This document shows, piece after piece, positions 45,001 to 56,344 of a stretch of DNA of 64,000 bases (position 1 is its first letter; each line of letters begins with the position of its first letter). The notes below the pieces were generated by a model, which did not search any database, was not told where the DNA came from, and worked only from the letters and a program-made list of their open reading frames with translations. The DNA is taken from assembly GCA_933228895.1 (NCBI GenBank), contig OW121853.1, forward strand, positions 123,524,133 to 123,588,132. Reading direction: 5' to 3'. The position numbers were made by a program, and so were the translations under genes. This stretch comes from Platycnemis pennipes (taxonomy: Eukaryota; Arthropoda; Insecta; Odonata; Platycnemididae).

Positions 45001-45348
45001 CTGCCATCTTATGTTTTATCAATCAACAAACTACTAAAACAATTGAGTGTTGATAATATTTCAAGCGAAGTTGATGTTAATGAACAGCACTATTAACAAC
45101 AACGGCATAAATAACAGATTAACAGTATTCATGAAGAATTGACCAAACGATAATGATTTTTTCTGCATACATATAATATTCCATGCCCACTTTGAAGTAT
45201 CAATTACAAATAAAAACATTCGAATTAAATATAACTTGCACAGTAATTTTACGAGAATTGGAGCCAAAATTCTAATTGTAAAAAAGTTCAAAAGTGAGAA
45301 TTGATACGTCTTTTGACTTGATCACAAGGTTTATCACAAGATCACAAG
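45001..45348. other. Unassigned AT-rich sequence
   Basis: May be the interior of the hAT-like element that begins at 44885, but I see no matching right end. A 76-codon frame (-) has no domain. Confidence 0.35.
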
Positions 45349-45587
45349 AATTTATTTCTGTAACGAAAATGCTGAATTGACTCCATCGTCGAGCTGATTA
45401 AAATTATAATAAAAAATAAATCCTTCGACTTTCCATTATATTTCTTGTGATACTTCTGACTTTCAATAGCTTAGGTACCTAATTTTCTTTGTGAAGTAAA
45501 GATCACTTAGCAGGCATATACTCGTACTTAAATTAATAAGATTCCTTAGACAACTTGACTCAAGCAGTCGCGAGCCAACCTCTTTAA
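45349..45587. mobile_element. TTAA-1 copy 3, right part
   Basis: Matches the end of TTAA-1 copy 2 from AATTTATTTCTGTAACG through CGAGCCAACC and ends TTTAA at 45587. It lies against LINE-R coding sequence, as copy 1 does, but at a different place in the ORF. The left end is lost. Confidence 0.85.
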
Positions 45588-45975
45588 GTTGTCCCGTCTT
45601 CTTCTTAGAATATTCACAAAACTTCTCGTTTCTCCCACTCTTCTGAGGACTTTCTCGTTTTGTCACTCGGTCGCTCCATTTAATATTCATCATTTTTCTG
45701 CAGCACCATATTTGGAATGCTTTCACCCTTTTCTTTTCCGTTTCTGTGCTGTTTTTATCGTTCGTTCCACACTTCCATAGACATATGCCAGATGTAAGTT
45801 CTGATAAATTGTTTCCTTACTTCCGCGCTTGTGTTTTCAGGTGTAAATAGATTCTTCTTTTTGCACAAAGCCCTCTGGGATACCTGGGATATTATACTAT
45901 TTCTTTCTTGCTTCGCCCATCGCTGGTTACTCGGCTTCCCCGATAACAGTACTTGTTCACCTCGTAATAATTAAT
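45588..45975 (-). mobile_element. LINE-R fragment beside TTAA-1
   Basis: The minus strand includes codons for YRGSRVTSDGRSKKEIV, SAEVRKQFIRTYIW and VKAFQIWCCRKMMNIKWSDR. Frames are broken in several places. The 3' part of the element is missing, cut by the truncated TTAA-1 copy. Confidence 0.8.
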
Positions 45976-46494
45976 TATATCGATCGCATTGTTCACCAGT
46001 ATCGAGTACATCTATAATATTTACCCGATAATGATTAAATATTTGCACAAAAAAAACTTTCATGGAGCCATTGCTTCAAAAGAACGTGCTTGATCATTTA
46101 TGAAATGTTTTCAATTTTCTTTCAACTTTATTGGAAAAATGACATCCACGAATAAAACATCGCGTTACTCTCTGTTGTCACGCAACAAGGTGAAAATCAA
46201 TGCGGAATTCGTATCTTTTTGGAACACTGCGTTCATTGTGAACTTCATACACCACGCTTCCACTTTTTGTAGCACGATATGGTTAACAGTACCTTCAATT
46301 AATGCTCATGTTTGAAAAAATAAACAGTTTACCATTATAGCTATAGTACATGCAACAGAAATTTAGTACATATTTAACTTGAAATCGAAGCGTTCCAATA
46401 TCCGTCCGCAGTTCATTCAAAATATTAACGATCCTCTTACTTTTCGACCGAAGCAATCTAATTATGGCAGCAATGTTATTTTGATATGTAGATG
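45976..46494. other. Unassigned AT-rich sequence
   Basis: No supported feature. The first ~40 codons of the open frame at 46379-47098 fall here but do not look like LINE-R protein. Confidence 0.45.
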
Positions 46495-47122
46495 CAACTG
46501 TAAACTAGGAAAACAGAAACTGGAAGAGGTGAAAGAGTTCTGTTACCTGGGAAGCAGAGTAACCAACGATGGACGAAGCAAGAAAGAAATAGTGAGTAGA
46601 ATAGCCCAGGCAAAGAGGGCATTCTTTCAAAAGAAGAATCTACTTACAGCAGGAAATACAAACATAGAAGTAAGGAAACAGTTCATCAGAACATACATCT
46701 GGAGCATTTTTCTTTACGGCAGTGAATCATGGACGATGACAGCAGCGGAGAAGAAAAGGGTAGAAGCATTTGAAATGTGGTGTTACAGAAGAATGCTGAA
46801 GATTAAAGGGATCGACCGAGTGAGTAACGAGGAAGTGCTAAGAAGAGTAGGAGAAAAGAGAAGTCTGCTGACAACTCTAAAAAGAAGAAGGGAAAACTTA
46901 ATCGGTCATATCTTGAGACACGATGGCCTGATGAAGACTATCCTCGAGGGAAAAGTGAACGGGAAGATTGGAAAAGGCAGGCCTCGTATGAGATACATGG
47001 AACAGGTTGTGAAGAATGTAAAAGAGAAGAATTACGTCACAATGAAAAGGTTGGCCGATAAAAGAATCGAGTGGAAAGCTGCGTCAAACCAATCCTAGGA
47101 TTGTTGACCAATGATGATGATG
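46495..47122 (+). mobile_element. LINE-R 3' end, intact frame
   Basis: From about 46495 the open frame, which ends at 47098, encodes the LINE-R C-terminal region: FCYLGSRVTNDGRSKKEIV, FIRTYIWSIFLYGSESWTMT, FEMWCYRRMLKIKGIDRVSN, RRRENLIGHILRHDGLM and KGRPRMRYMEQVV. It ends RIEWKAASNQS. The 3' tail is a short GATGATGATGA run (47111-47122). There is no internal stop over ~200 codons, so this is the best preserved LINE-R 3' end. The RT catalytic domain is absent by 5' truncation. Confidence 0.87.
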
Positions 47123-47891
47123 AGATGCAACTGCAACGATTATGTGGGAACGATTAACCATGAATAATTTTTACCCGACGAGAGAATGTGAAATGGGAGA
47201 CTCTTGCTTCTCAGATTTCCCCAACGGAGGACGAACTCAAGAGAGAAAGGTGTGAAGGCGACTATGTAGTAAGTGTCGCGACAGTGATTAACGCCTCTCC
47301 CTCACTTTCGTCTTCGGGAAGATGGTGCAAGATGGTGCGAGGGCAAAAGAAAGGGCGGCCTCTGGGGCCCTTGACGGAGGAAAAGGCCCATAAGGCAAGG
47401 ACCTCTAGCGAGGGAAGGAATGAAGGAGACAAGCGCGTCTTAGCCCTCCCCGCCGCGACAGGCTTTCTTTACTTTAACGAAAAATTATGACTTTCCTTAT
47501 CATGGTAGCTAGCTTAAGAAATTTCCGTCATTTCCGTGTTGGCTACAATGTCTCTGAAAGCATTCACTGCGATTCCCATTGTGACGTCTGATATTTGTTT
47601 TGTTTGTTTGGGAGATGTTGGTGGGTTGCTGGGGGAGGGAAGCGGGGGGATTGTTGTGGTTGTTGACATTTTGTGGATAGGAAGAATAAAGGAGAGTCTG
47701 ATAAGCAGCGTTTTCTTGTTGAGTTTAGTTAGTGAGTAATTAGTGTTCTCCCGTAATATTTGTCCGACGTTACACCATCTTTCGTTCATTTGTACTAACA
47801 TTTTCTCAACCGAACCAAACCAACCTGACAACCAAGCAGAAAAGTTTGTACACACGACACAGTCTCAGGCAAAACTTTGTGGAAGTTATTC
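47123..47891. other. Unassigned sequence
   Basis: Frames at 47188-47490 (+) and 47514-47855 (-, 113 codons, with a proline/serine/threonine-rich middle) have no recognised domain. Confidence 0.45.
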
Positions 47892-48041
47892 ATAGTAGGA
47901 GAAAAGGTTTCAACTCTGCTGTTTCCACATACACATGATGTAGCACCACCTGATGATGTAGCGTTGCTACGGAATCATGGTCGTAATTAATAAATGTGTA
48001 TGTGGAAACAGCAGAGTTGATAACTTTTCTCTTACTATAAA
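47892..48041 (+). ncRNA. Hammerhead-ribozyme-like core in a long inverted repeat
   Basis: A perfect 26-bp inverted repeat pairs 47911-47936 with 47994-48019 and extends imperfectly to 47892 and 48041. Enclosed in it, in hammerhead order, are the core CTGATGA at 47950-47956, a six-pair stem II (TGTAGC/GCTACG, loop GTT) at 47957-47971, GAA at 47972-47974, then T at the position where A is canonical. A minimal stem III C..G with loop ATG follows, and the cleavage triplet GTC at 47980-47982. The inner part of stem I (CACCAC against GTAATT) pairs poorly. The order and the short stem III match the pair at 11.5-11.8 kb. It is probably a decayed or unusual Penelope-type hammerhead. Confidence 0.55.
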
Positions 48042-49154
48042 AGTTTGTCTTGGATCCGAGATTTCCGCGGGGTTTGTCATCAATGAAGAGGACTTGAAGG
48101 TGTTCCTCCGTGTTGGCTTGTCTCCGGGCGGCAACAGTTTCTCCAACAATCCTGCAGGTCAGGTTACTTCTGACCAGAAGACGCCAGTAGGATGACTGGC
48201 CTGGCCCGGTACCTCTGTCATTCATTCCTTACGCCACGATTGCAGACGATTTATACTGCGTGCGTCATTGATCAGTATCATCTGTACTGTACTCCCTGTT
48301 AGTACTGGTTACTTGAGGAATACCTAAGTGCGCTAAAATTTTTTACACTTGGCAGTCGTCAGACGCGGAATATCATAATTCCCTGAAAATAGTAGACATA
48401 AAACTGTTTACGCGGTAAAGTTGCTCTTTATTACTACTCACGATGGTCTATATGTTCTTCAAAAGAATATTTCCAATGTTTTAATGTATATTTCATAATA
48501 TAAAGTCATCATTTTCACCTTGCAATAAATAATACTTTGTTTTGAATACCTACGAATTTATTATAACCCACATAATATATTTCATCAAAGAGTAAAATTT
48601 TGAGCAATTTTATGTTGTTCCGGCATACAATATTCGTCTTATGAAAGTAGTACTTCGAAGTGCACGTTCTACCTTAAGATTCATCAGACCACAATACATC
48701 ACGCCATTGTTTTAACTCTGAGCGCAGTATCCTTTGGCTTGGACAACCACCTAGACAATTGGATACATTAAAAAAACATATCCTCCTTCACTGTCCTCAA
48801 ACGTGAAATGATTTAATATATTTTGTTTTTCCAAGCCCTCATCTTCACCTTCGTATTCTAACCTCGTGGTATCCCACTTCGTCACAAGTCGTTCTTCAGC
48901 GCGCACCACTCACTAGGAGATGTCCCACGGCGCACGCCTCATAGTTTTCCCGAATCATTTCCGGTCTCCACTGGCACGAGATTTTCATTCATCTCCATAC
49001 CCTCCGCCCACTCCCGATCTCCCTCTTTTGCGCGTGCCAGTGCTCGCGTGCATCCATATTTGGTTCAGACCACTTCTGTAACATCATATAATCATTCGGC
49101 CCGCTTGCCATTAGAATGCAAAACTAAAAACGTTTCTCTGAAACAGTATTACAC
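48042..49154. other. Unassigned sequence
   Basis: A 111-codon frame at 47890-48225 (-) overlaps the inverted repeat and is not credible. The remainder is AT-rich without assigned repeats. Confidence 0.45.
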
Positions 49155-49258
49155 ATTCCTATGAGTTGCATGTAAGCAGTGCATTGTCAGTAATTATTCA
49201 CACACCCCCGCTACCTACCCTCCAAGTGGCTCGCAGGATACTCAATATATGCAGATAC
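49155..49258 (+). repeat. Decayed LINE-A/B/C 3' end relic
   Basis: GAGTTGCATGTAAGCAGTGCAT, CACACCCCCGCTACCTACCC, AAGTGGCTCGCAGGATACTC and ATATGCAGATAC follow the order of the LINE 3' UTR and tail with many substitutions. Confidence 0.5.
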
Positions 49259-49470
49259 ATAGGGTATTTTTTCATTTCATAACTACTACAATACGTTTTT
49301 TTTAGCCAGATAAACTACTGAAAAACCTTGAATAAATACACGCAGCTTTATGGTTATCTCACCCTACATTGTTATAGGGTAGCAATCTTCTATGACTCCA
49401 TAGAGTGACCCCCATTTGCGTTTGCGATGGCTCTTTGCAGCACACTTCTCTTCCTCGCTCCACTTTGCAC

Positions 49471-49788
49471 CCTGGGGGATTGTGTTTGAAACCGTCGGGA
49501 TCATCTCGAATAGGCAACCAAGGAGTCGCGTGGTATTAACACGAATGGTTCGCAGACGTGGTGTATTAAAAACGCTGACTACAACCTCATTCATTTGTTT
49601 GAACCTGTGCTACATCTCATCTGGGGGCTCTTTAGTGTAAATAGATGAGAAAAACTGACAATTGAAAACAATTAATGTTGACGAGTTATTCAGGCACACT
49701 GAATTTTCAAGCCACTCGTGTTTGTACCACGTGACTCCTTGGTTACCCATTCGAGATAATCACGACGGTTTCGAAAACACCCCCGCTG
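49471..49788. mobile_element. FB-1 foldback element
   Basis: The left arm starts CCTGGGGGATTGTGTTTGAA and the right arm ends GTTTCGAAAACACCCCCGC. Both arms carry the GTAACC/GGTTACC-type block; the left has GTCGCGTGG in place of CACGTGG and the right keeps CACGTG. Length is about 318 bp, non-coding. Confidence 0.87.
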
Positions 49789-50084
49789 GGTTCCAAGAAT
49801 CTCTCTAATTTTCGGCACTTAATGTGGAGGCGGATGAGCGGGTGTATGCTGATAGTTTTTCAGTTAAAACTAGAACCTATTTGGCCACGGCTACAGAGCA
49901 TCCTTCCTCTCGTGTCCTTTCCGAGGCTGGCAGTATATCAGATAGCTGTCGCCCAGGAATGGAAGTGGACATTCTCCGCCCACGCCTCGACGCGCAGCGA
50001 TCGAGAGATCGACTCACAGGCAAGGATCGAATTTCGACAGAGGGAGAAAGATAACGTTCAAGGTGGACACAGAACGAAAACCAA

Positions 50085-50240
50085 GGGCCAGATTCAGAAT
50101 CTCAACTGCAGTATCGCTTCTACTGCTTACTTCCTCAAATCCCAACACCGAATCAAACTGGTGTACAGAATCAACCTGCAAAGGTGGTATTACTTCCCAG
50201 CGTAACGCTGAAAACCTCGATGTGTTTCTGAATATGGCTG
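50085..50240. mobile_element. Small TIR element (GGGCCATATTCAGAA type)
   Basis: The left end GGGCCAGATTCAGAATCTC and the right end TTTCTGAATATGGC form an inverted repeat of about 14 bp. Related ends occur at 50237-50300, 51212-51260 (inverted) and 63389-63430. The interior includes AAAGGTGGTATTACTT, repeated inverted near 52690. It is non-coding; a 127-codon frame that crosses it (49822-50205, +) is therefore doubtful. Confidence 0.5.
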
Positions 50241-50300
50241 GATCATATTCAGAACCTCAACTACAGTCTCATTTCCACTGCTTACATAAAAAAATCTCTA
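50241..50300 (+). repeat. Second terminus of the GGGCCATATTCAGAA family
   Basis: ATCATATTCAGAACCTCAAC followed by TACAGTCTCATTTCCACTGC matches the left end of the family. It directly follows the element at 50085-50240. Confidence 0.45.
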
Positions 50301-51211
50301 CTACGAGTTCCACAGGGCATACAGATTCTCCTCGATTTGGTTCGAAGCCGTATACAGCGTGGTAATACCATCTTAACTATCACTATCTACAACCCCACCT
50401 ATTTGTCTGCTAGATTCACCTGGAAAAAGTATCTACAAACAGTACCCACCAGGAACCACTCCGTAGACCTTCATATACCTCATCACAGCACACACTACGC
50501 CAGTGAATCATTCACCGTAACCGCTTCCAGATAATGAAATTCATTACCATCTAAAATTCAAATCTTAAGTCAATCCATGCTTTCAAGTCCAAAGTTTATG
50601 ACATCCTAATAAATAATCCTCAACTGTTATCTGTGTAGAGGTAGAAGGAGGAAGATCCGATTTGATGGTGAATTGATGACTGCATACATATTGAGAAAGA
50701 GTTCGTTTTTTTAGTGTAAATGTGTTTATCTGTGCATCCATTTTCATTATTGTTATTATAGTTATTCTTCTTTTAATATTTTGTGTGCTCGAGTACGTAG
50801 ATACGCATATGTTTCCGAGCAATATATCTAATAATCGAGTAATATACAACATTAATATGACATGAATTTGTTGGTCTCATTTACCTGACCCTGATTATTA
50901 ACTGATTGAAGTGATTTAATTTGTCTACCTATTCACTACCATTATTGGCATTATCTACTTTTTTTCTCTTCTCAATATTTTGTATGTTTATAAATATGTA
51001 CGTATGTTTACCCGAGTAGTGTTTCTTTTATGTTATTATGTGAGGCTGTTATTTCATTTTTGTGATTCAACCTTGCCATCAAGTGTATTTGATTTAATTG
51101 TACTCCAATATTTCATGGGCTAAGACTACTCCACGATAATAAACGTATTATTATTATTATTATTAAGTGGGTGAATGTGCGCAACGATTAGACTCGAAGT
51201 ACATATTTATT
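50301..51211. other. Unassigned AT-rich sequence
   Basis: A short ATT microsatellite lies at 51150-51166. Frames of up to 89 codons (50583-50852, -) have no domain. Confidence 0.45.
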
Positions 51212-51260
51212 GACGTAAGCCGTGGAAGCGAGACTGTAGTTCAGATTCTGAATATGGCCC
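51212..51260 (-). repeat. GGGCCATATTCAGAA family terminus, inverted
   Basis: The complement reads GGGCCATATTCAGAATCTGA and then ACTACAGTCTCGCTTCCACG. Best-preserved example of the terminus. The rest of the element is not recognised. Confidence 0.5.
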
Positions 51261-52300
51261 TTATTTTGAGTTCGTAGGCCCTGTTGCATAGGTTGTAAAA
51301 TGCAGTGTAAGGCTATAGCCCTAAGATAGAGAAGATTTTTTTAGATGGGACTCCGGCGGAATCTAAATCTTTACCTATTTTTGAATCTAAATCTATATTT
51401 ATATCATTGAAATCAAATATCTTCCCCCACGCCAGGCATTAAAACCCGACTCCAGTTCATTGATTTTAGTGATAAAAAAGAAAATTAATATGAATAAACA
51501 ATCTGCTATAGCTTTAAATATCTCAGACAAAAAAGAAATACAGTAAGAAATCGGTCCGTGGCCTTAAGCAGCTGCGAAGAAGGGCGGTTCAACAATACAA
51601 AGACGAGATTTAACGTGGCATTAAAAAGAAGCATCGGCAACGCCTCGTTTCGAGTTCAAAGATAGAAATCTATCGTCATCAACGCTTCTACACCTCCGGT
51701 TGGATCTGGAAAAAGATACAGAGCCCAAGACCGAGTGGAGGAGAAGGACTGCTTTTAAGAGGGAGGAAGGATAGATTATTTCATTTTATTTATTTTTCGT
51801 TATCTTATGACACACGCGGTCCAACTTCTCCATGATAATGAAGGCCATTGATACACACATGCCCAACACGCTATCTCTCTCTCTCGCCCTACTCTCTACT
51901 CCCCCGCCCCTCAAAAAAAGAAGTCCGAATACAGAAGCGCGAATGCGGAGTGAACAGCTGCCGGAGCTTATTCCCACACGCGGAAAAAAAAGACTCGCGA
52001 AAAAAAAGGACATCGGAAGCGAAAAGGAATAAATATACGCCAAGGCAATTAGGACGGCGCTATTATCAACTTGTAAACTGCTCACGTCATTACAGCGGTA
52101 CGTTGCTGATCGCCTAACCAGCAAAGTAAACACCATCACTTGCCAATCACGGACGAGGATCACTCGTTACCATGTGACGTCAGAGGCGAGGAACACTACA
52201 GTCATCGCTTTGGGTGAGAAGAAGAACGACAAACAAACTCAACCCAGGCAACGGGAAATTCGTGATATCCTGACTAGGGATTGATCCTAACAGAACTGTT
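51261..52300. other. Unassigned sequence
   Basis: Overlapping frames at 51786-52163 on both strands, up to 125 codons, have no recognised domain. CT-rich near 51870. Confidence 0.45.
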
Positions 52301-52621
52301 CCAGGGGGGTTGTGTTTGAAACCTTCGGAATTATCTCGAATAGGTAACCAAGGAGTCACGTGGTACAAACACGAATGGTTTGCAAATTTTATTGCTCTGA
52401 CTCGCTCGTTAGATTATAAAAAATTGTTTTCACTTGAGTTTTTCTCATCTCTCTTGACTATAGATCCCACAAATGAGATAAAACACAATTGTAAACAATG
52501 AATGAGGTTGTAATCAGAGGTTTTAACACAACAAATTTGCGAGCCCATCTTGTTTATACCACGTGACTCCTTGGTTACCTATTCGAAATAATCTCGACTG
52601 TTTCAAACATAACCCTCCAGG
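52301..52621. mobile_element. FB-1 foldback element, complete
   Basis: The left end CCAGGGGGGTTGTGTTTGAA and right end TTTCAAACATAACCCTCCAGG are inverted. The arms pair over about 85 bp and each contains CACGTG. The centre (CTTGACTATAGATCCCAC) separates them. 321 bp, non-coding. Good reference copy. Confidence 0.9.
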
Positions 52622-52646
52622 ATGAACAAGGAGTCACTCAAGTACT

Positions 52647-52741
52647 GTAGTTGAGATTCTGGGCCATGATTAAAATCTCAACTTAGTTAAGTAATACCAC
52701 CTTTGCAGGTAGAATATGTACACCAATCTGACTCCTTGCAT
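52647..52741 (+). repeat. Interior fragment of the GGGCCATATTCAGAA family
   Basis: AAGTAATACCACCTTTGCAG and TGTACACCAATCTGACTCC match, inverted, the interior of the small TIR element at 50130-50200. The flanking GTTGAGATTCTGGGCCATGA resembles a scrambled terminus. Confidence 0.45.
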
Positions 52742-53972
52742 GAATGCTAGGACGCAAATATTAGAAGCAAGACTAGTGAAGATACTGAATTTGGTTCCAA
52801 GACTATTTTCACCTCACCCTTCGTTCCGAGGTCAAGATTTCAGTGTCAAAAAGAGTAGTGACTTCAGTCAAAGATCTGAGAACAAATGAAGAGCAGGGGA
52901 GCGATTCTGTAAAGTCGAAAGAAATTCGGCTCATATGGAGAGCTCAGACTCACCGGGGAGAACGATTCGCGACCCATCGTTCACCTCCGGAGACATGAAA
53001 GGATTAATCATTAGCTACAATTACATGCGCCCTCACCTTGTTTACCGCGCGAAAAAGATCAACACATCGTCTGCTATAATCACAGCTATGACAGCAGTCC
53101 ACCGCGATCGCTGCGCATGCTCACCAGCAAATGTATGGCTACCGATTATGAACGAAATGATCCGTAAAATGATCCGTCTCCGTGAACTGGGACGACCGTC
53201 GCGCCATCAAATGAGCATGGATTGTTTTGCGAACTATGACGTTTTTTTCAGCATATGGTGAAGGTTAAGGGATTTGAAAATTATCGTGTTTATGTATTAT
53301 TATATTGCGTATCCTAGTAATACTTTAAAAGTTTTTTTAGGCTGAAATTGTGACGCTGAGATCTCGAATTCAACTTTGCAGAATAAACTCCCCGGCCGCT
53401 CGGAAATGAAAGAATGACCGAAGAGCAAGATCCGAAGCTCTCTAGAAAAATGTTACCACTGCCGGAATTCCTGAATCGGTATGTTGGTTTGAAAAGGAAG
53501 GGAGGAGCGACATGCTCCACATTTGAGTCGGACGGAGGAGAAAGCGGTGGAGAATCAAGTTACATCAATCCCCAACCAGGGGACATCCCTCGCCAACACG
53601 AGAGGGGGAAGCAGCTACCACCACGAGGCGCTCGATGCGTTACACGACGCATCGACGTCAAAAGCGCACAAGTGGGACAGACGTCCAGCAGTGGCGGGAA
53701 TTCTTAGCCTTTGGACTCGTCGGGACGGAGTCGGCCACTTAATACGCCCCACTTTCACTTCAGCATGTCTTACGTGTTTACTTACACACGCGCGCGCGCG
53801 CGCGACCGCTTTGGGGTCGACATTCGAAGAGAGTCGAACCGTATGAAACGCGGACATACGCACGCAAAGGACTGATTCTCGAGTTTCGGTTTCATTCGGG
53901 TAGACCCGAACATTGCAATCCCGATTACACCACTCGGGCGTGAAAAAAAAACTTTCCAAAGTATTCACAGCA
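52742..53972. other. Unassigned sequence with a CG dinucleotide run
   Basis: An alternating (CG)n run lies at 53790-53803. Frames of 97-146 codons at 53414-54055 overlap on both strands and run into a LINE-B tail; no domain recognised. Confidence 0.45.
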
Positions 53973-54352
53973 ACATCTACACGATACCCCGCAACCCACC
54001 GCGAGAGTGTGTGGCAGGGGGTGAAGATCACCAAGCATGAACTATTGACATGCAAACAAGCAACTATAGGGTCTCATGCAACTAGATTGTAAGATCTATA
54101 GTAGTTGAGGGATTAATACATGCATCATGCACTACAGACTACAATATTTCACCTACCTATCCCTTTGCTATGCTGCTTATTTTGTTCTCTTATAGTACGG
54201 GGGAAAAATGACATTTTGAATCTATCAGTACGACAATCTATCTCTCTAATCTCATTTATCGGGTTGAATGTAGCAAAATACGCGGGGGCTTTTAATATAT
54301 AACTTACATCTTCAGTAAAGCTATCCGATTGAAATTTCTCTAATAGATTAAA
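53973..54352 (-). mobile_element. LINE-B 3' fragment
   Basis: Inverted tail (ACATCTACACGATACCCC), UTR (GCGAGAGTGTGTGGCAGG) and, on the reverse strand, codons for NPINEIREIDCRTDRFKMSF and LEKFQSDSFTEDV. Truncated 5' at about 54352. Confidence 0.87.
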
Positions 54353-54802
54353 TTATTTTACGAGGATACGCGATTTATATTACACGAAAAAATTTTAATC
54401 TCTTAGTATTCCCCATATCAGCAATAAAAGTTGAAAAATAGCAAGCAAACAATGATGATAACATTTTTACGAAAATAATTCCAAAGGTATATTTGGTTGG
54501 GAAACTCCTATACCAATGTTTCGGTCAACTGGGTGACCATTGCCAGGGAGAGGGGTTTGGGAGTCACTTGTCTCGGAAAGAGGTAAGTGGTGGGCCACTG
54601 TCCAAGAGCAAGTGAGTGTTTTAGATGTTTTGTGTGTGGGGGAGGGTTTGTTGTGGGGCGAGAAAGAAGAGGTCTGTTGCGATTGGAAGGTTTAATTTTT
54701 AAAGTAAACAATTCAATAATAAAAATGCCTGAACATCGATCCCGGTATCGTAAAAAGCACATTATTTAATTTCAAAATTAAACCATTCAACAAGATCATA
54801 AA
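54353..54802. other. Unassigned sequence
   Basis: GT-rich at 54600-54690. An 84-codon frame (-) has no domain. Confidence 0.45.
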
Positions 54803-55475
54803 AAGAAAACTAAGGCATTGGTATGCAGTAGGAGAAAGGAAGCCAGGACCAATGTTATACTAGGAAAGCATGAAATCGAGGAGGTGGCAGAGTTCTGCTA
54901 CCTGGGAAGCCGAGTAACCAGCGATGGACGAAGTAAAAGAGAAATTGCCAATAGAATTCCCCAAGCAAAAAGGGCATTTTACCAGAAGAAGGTTTTGCTT
55001 ACAGCTGCAAGTACAAGCGTGGAAGTGAGGAAACATTTCATTAGAACATACATATGGAGCATTTTACTATATGGTAGCGAAGTATGGACAATAACACCAG
55101 CAGAGAAGTCCAAACTGGAAGCATTTGAAATGTGGTGCTACCGAAAAATGCTGAAGATAAAATGGATCGATCGAGTGACAAATGAAGAAGTGTTAAGAAG
55201 AGTGGGAGAGAAGAGATGTCTACTGAAAACATTAAAAAAAGACGAGACAACTTAATGGGCCACACCTTGAGACACGATGGCCTGATGAAGACAATCGTCG
55301 AGGGAAAAGTGAAGGGGAAGAATGGAAAATGCAGGCCTCGTATGAGGTATATGGAGCAAGTTGTGAAGGATATAAAAGAGAGGAGCTACACCAATATTAA
55401 GAGGTTGGCCGATAGAAGAATCTAGTGGAGGGCTGCGTCAAACCAATCCTAGGATTGTTGACCGATGATGATGAA
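54803..55475 (+). mobile_element. LINE-R 3' end
   Basis: An open frame at 54818-55255 encodes HEIEEVAEFCYLGSRVTSDG, FIRTYIWSILLYGSEVWTIT and FEMWCYRKMLKIKWIDRVTN. A one-base shift in an A run (about 55230-55240) moves the rest, RRDNLMGHTLRHDGLMKTIV and RPRMRYMEQVVKDIK, into another frame (55216-55425). A TAG in RIX-WRAAS follows. The tail is GATGATGATGA (55465-55475). Less intact than the 46.5 kb copy. Confidence 0.87.
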
Positions 55476-56344
55476 ACCATTCAACGCGCAAGACAATAGC
55501 ATGGAATAGTTGAGGTATTGCATGCGACTCCTTTTCGTTCCCTGGGTAACTTAACAGATAAACAGGGAAAACAGCTGCTGACAATAGGATTGTGTGCGAG
55601 GCCGTTCATAGGGGCGATGCGGAGTCACCCCATGCCACACACCCTAGAGGTGCCCAAAGGCTACCATAAAATTTGTGATTAAATGGCCAGGAGCAGGGAG
55701 GTTAGGGTTAAAGAGGGCAAAGTCGACCGAGAACCTCGCGCAGGTTGAGCGCGTGCACGTGTCCAGAAAAGGGGCCATCGTCCCCGCCTCCTCCAGGGTA
55801 ATAAAACGCCCTTCTGCCCCTTATTTCCCTCGGCGCCCTCAAGGGGACGCCGGCGCCACGACACGGGAGCACCGATCGAAGACGCGGAAGAAAGTCAAGT
55901 GCCGAGGGAAAGAAATGACAGACGATCGCCTAGCGCGCGCCCGAGCAAGACAGAGGTGGGATTATTATCATAGTGTAAGTATAATATAGAGAGCTCACCG
56001 CATAGGGCAAAACTTCTATACGTTTTGGATGTAGTACTGGAAGATTTCCATAGATGGCGAGGGAAGAATTTTTTTGCGTTACGTCACAAATGATATAATT
56101 ATATCGCTTTCATCGCTTCCGTTTTTTGAATCGACTTAAGAGGCGCAATCGAGAATTGTAGTCAGCTCATTGCAGCGGTGGATTACGTGTTTTTAAAGAA
56201 ACAACAGGGAATCCACCACCAAGGTTATCAGAGAGGATAGGGAATAGGTCTTTGAGGATGTGTTTAAGGGACTGAATACCAGGAAAGTAGGTTGTGCACA
56301 AGGAGAGGTTGTCTTAACCTTACCACCACCAATATTTTCCCTAA
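55476..56344. other. Unassigned sequence
   Basis: A LINE-type phrase (CACCCCATGCCACACACCCT) at 55625-55645 may be a very small LINE relic. GC-rich 55680-55960 with frames on both strands and no domain. Confidence 0.4.

Noticed and set aside
46926..46936. CTGATGA in LINE-R (also near 55282) as a hammerhead core
   Set aside because: It is protein-coding sequence (GLMKT) and no stem II, GAAA or stem I pairing surrounds it.
49822..50205. 127-codon open frame as a host gene
   Set aside because: It runs into a small TIR element with inverted ends, overlaps other frames of similar length and has no domain.
53790..53803. (CG)n run as a functional Z-DNA site
   Set aside because: It is short and nothing else in the sequence supports a role.
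53615..54055. 146-codon frame (-) as a gene
   Set aside because: It begins inside the inverted LINE-B UTR and shows no domain.
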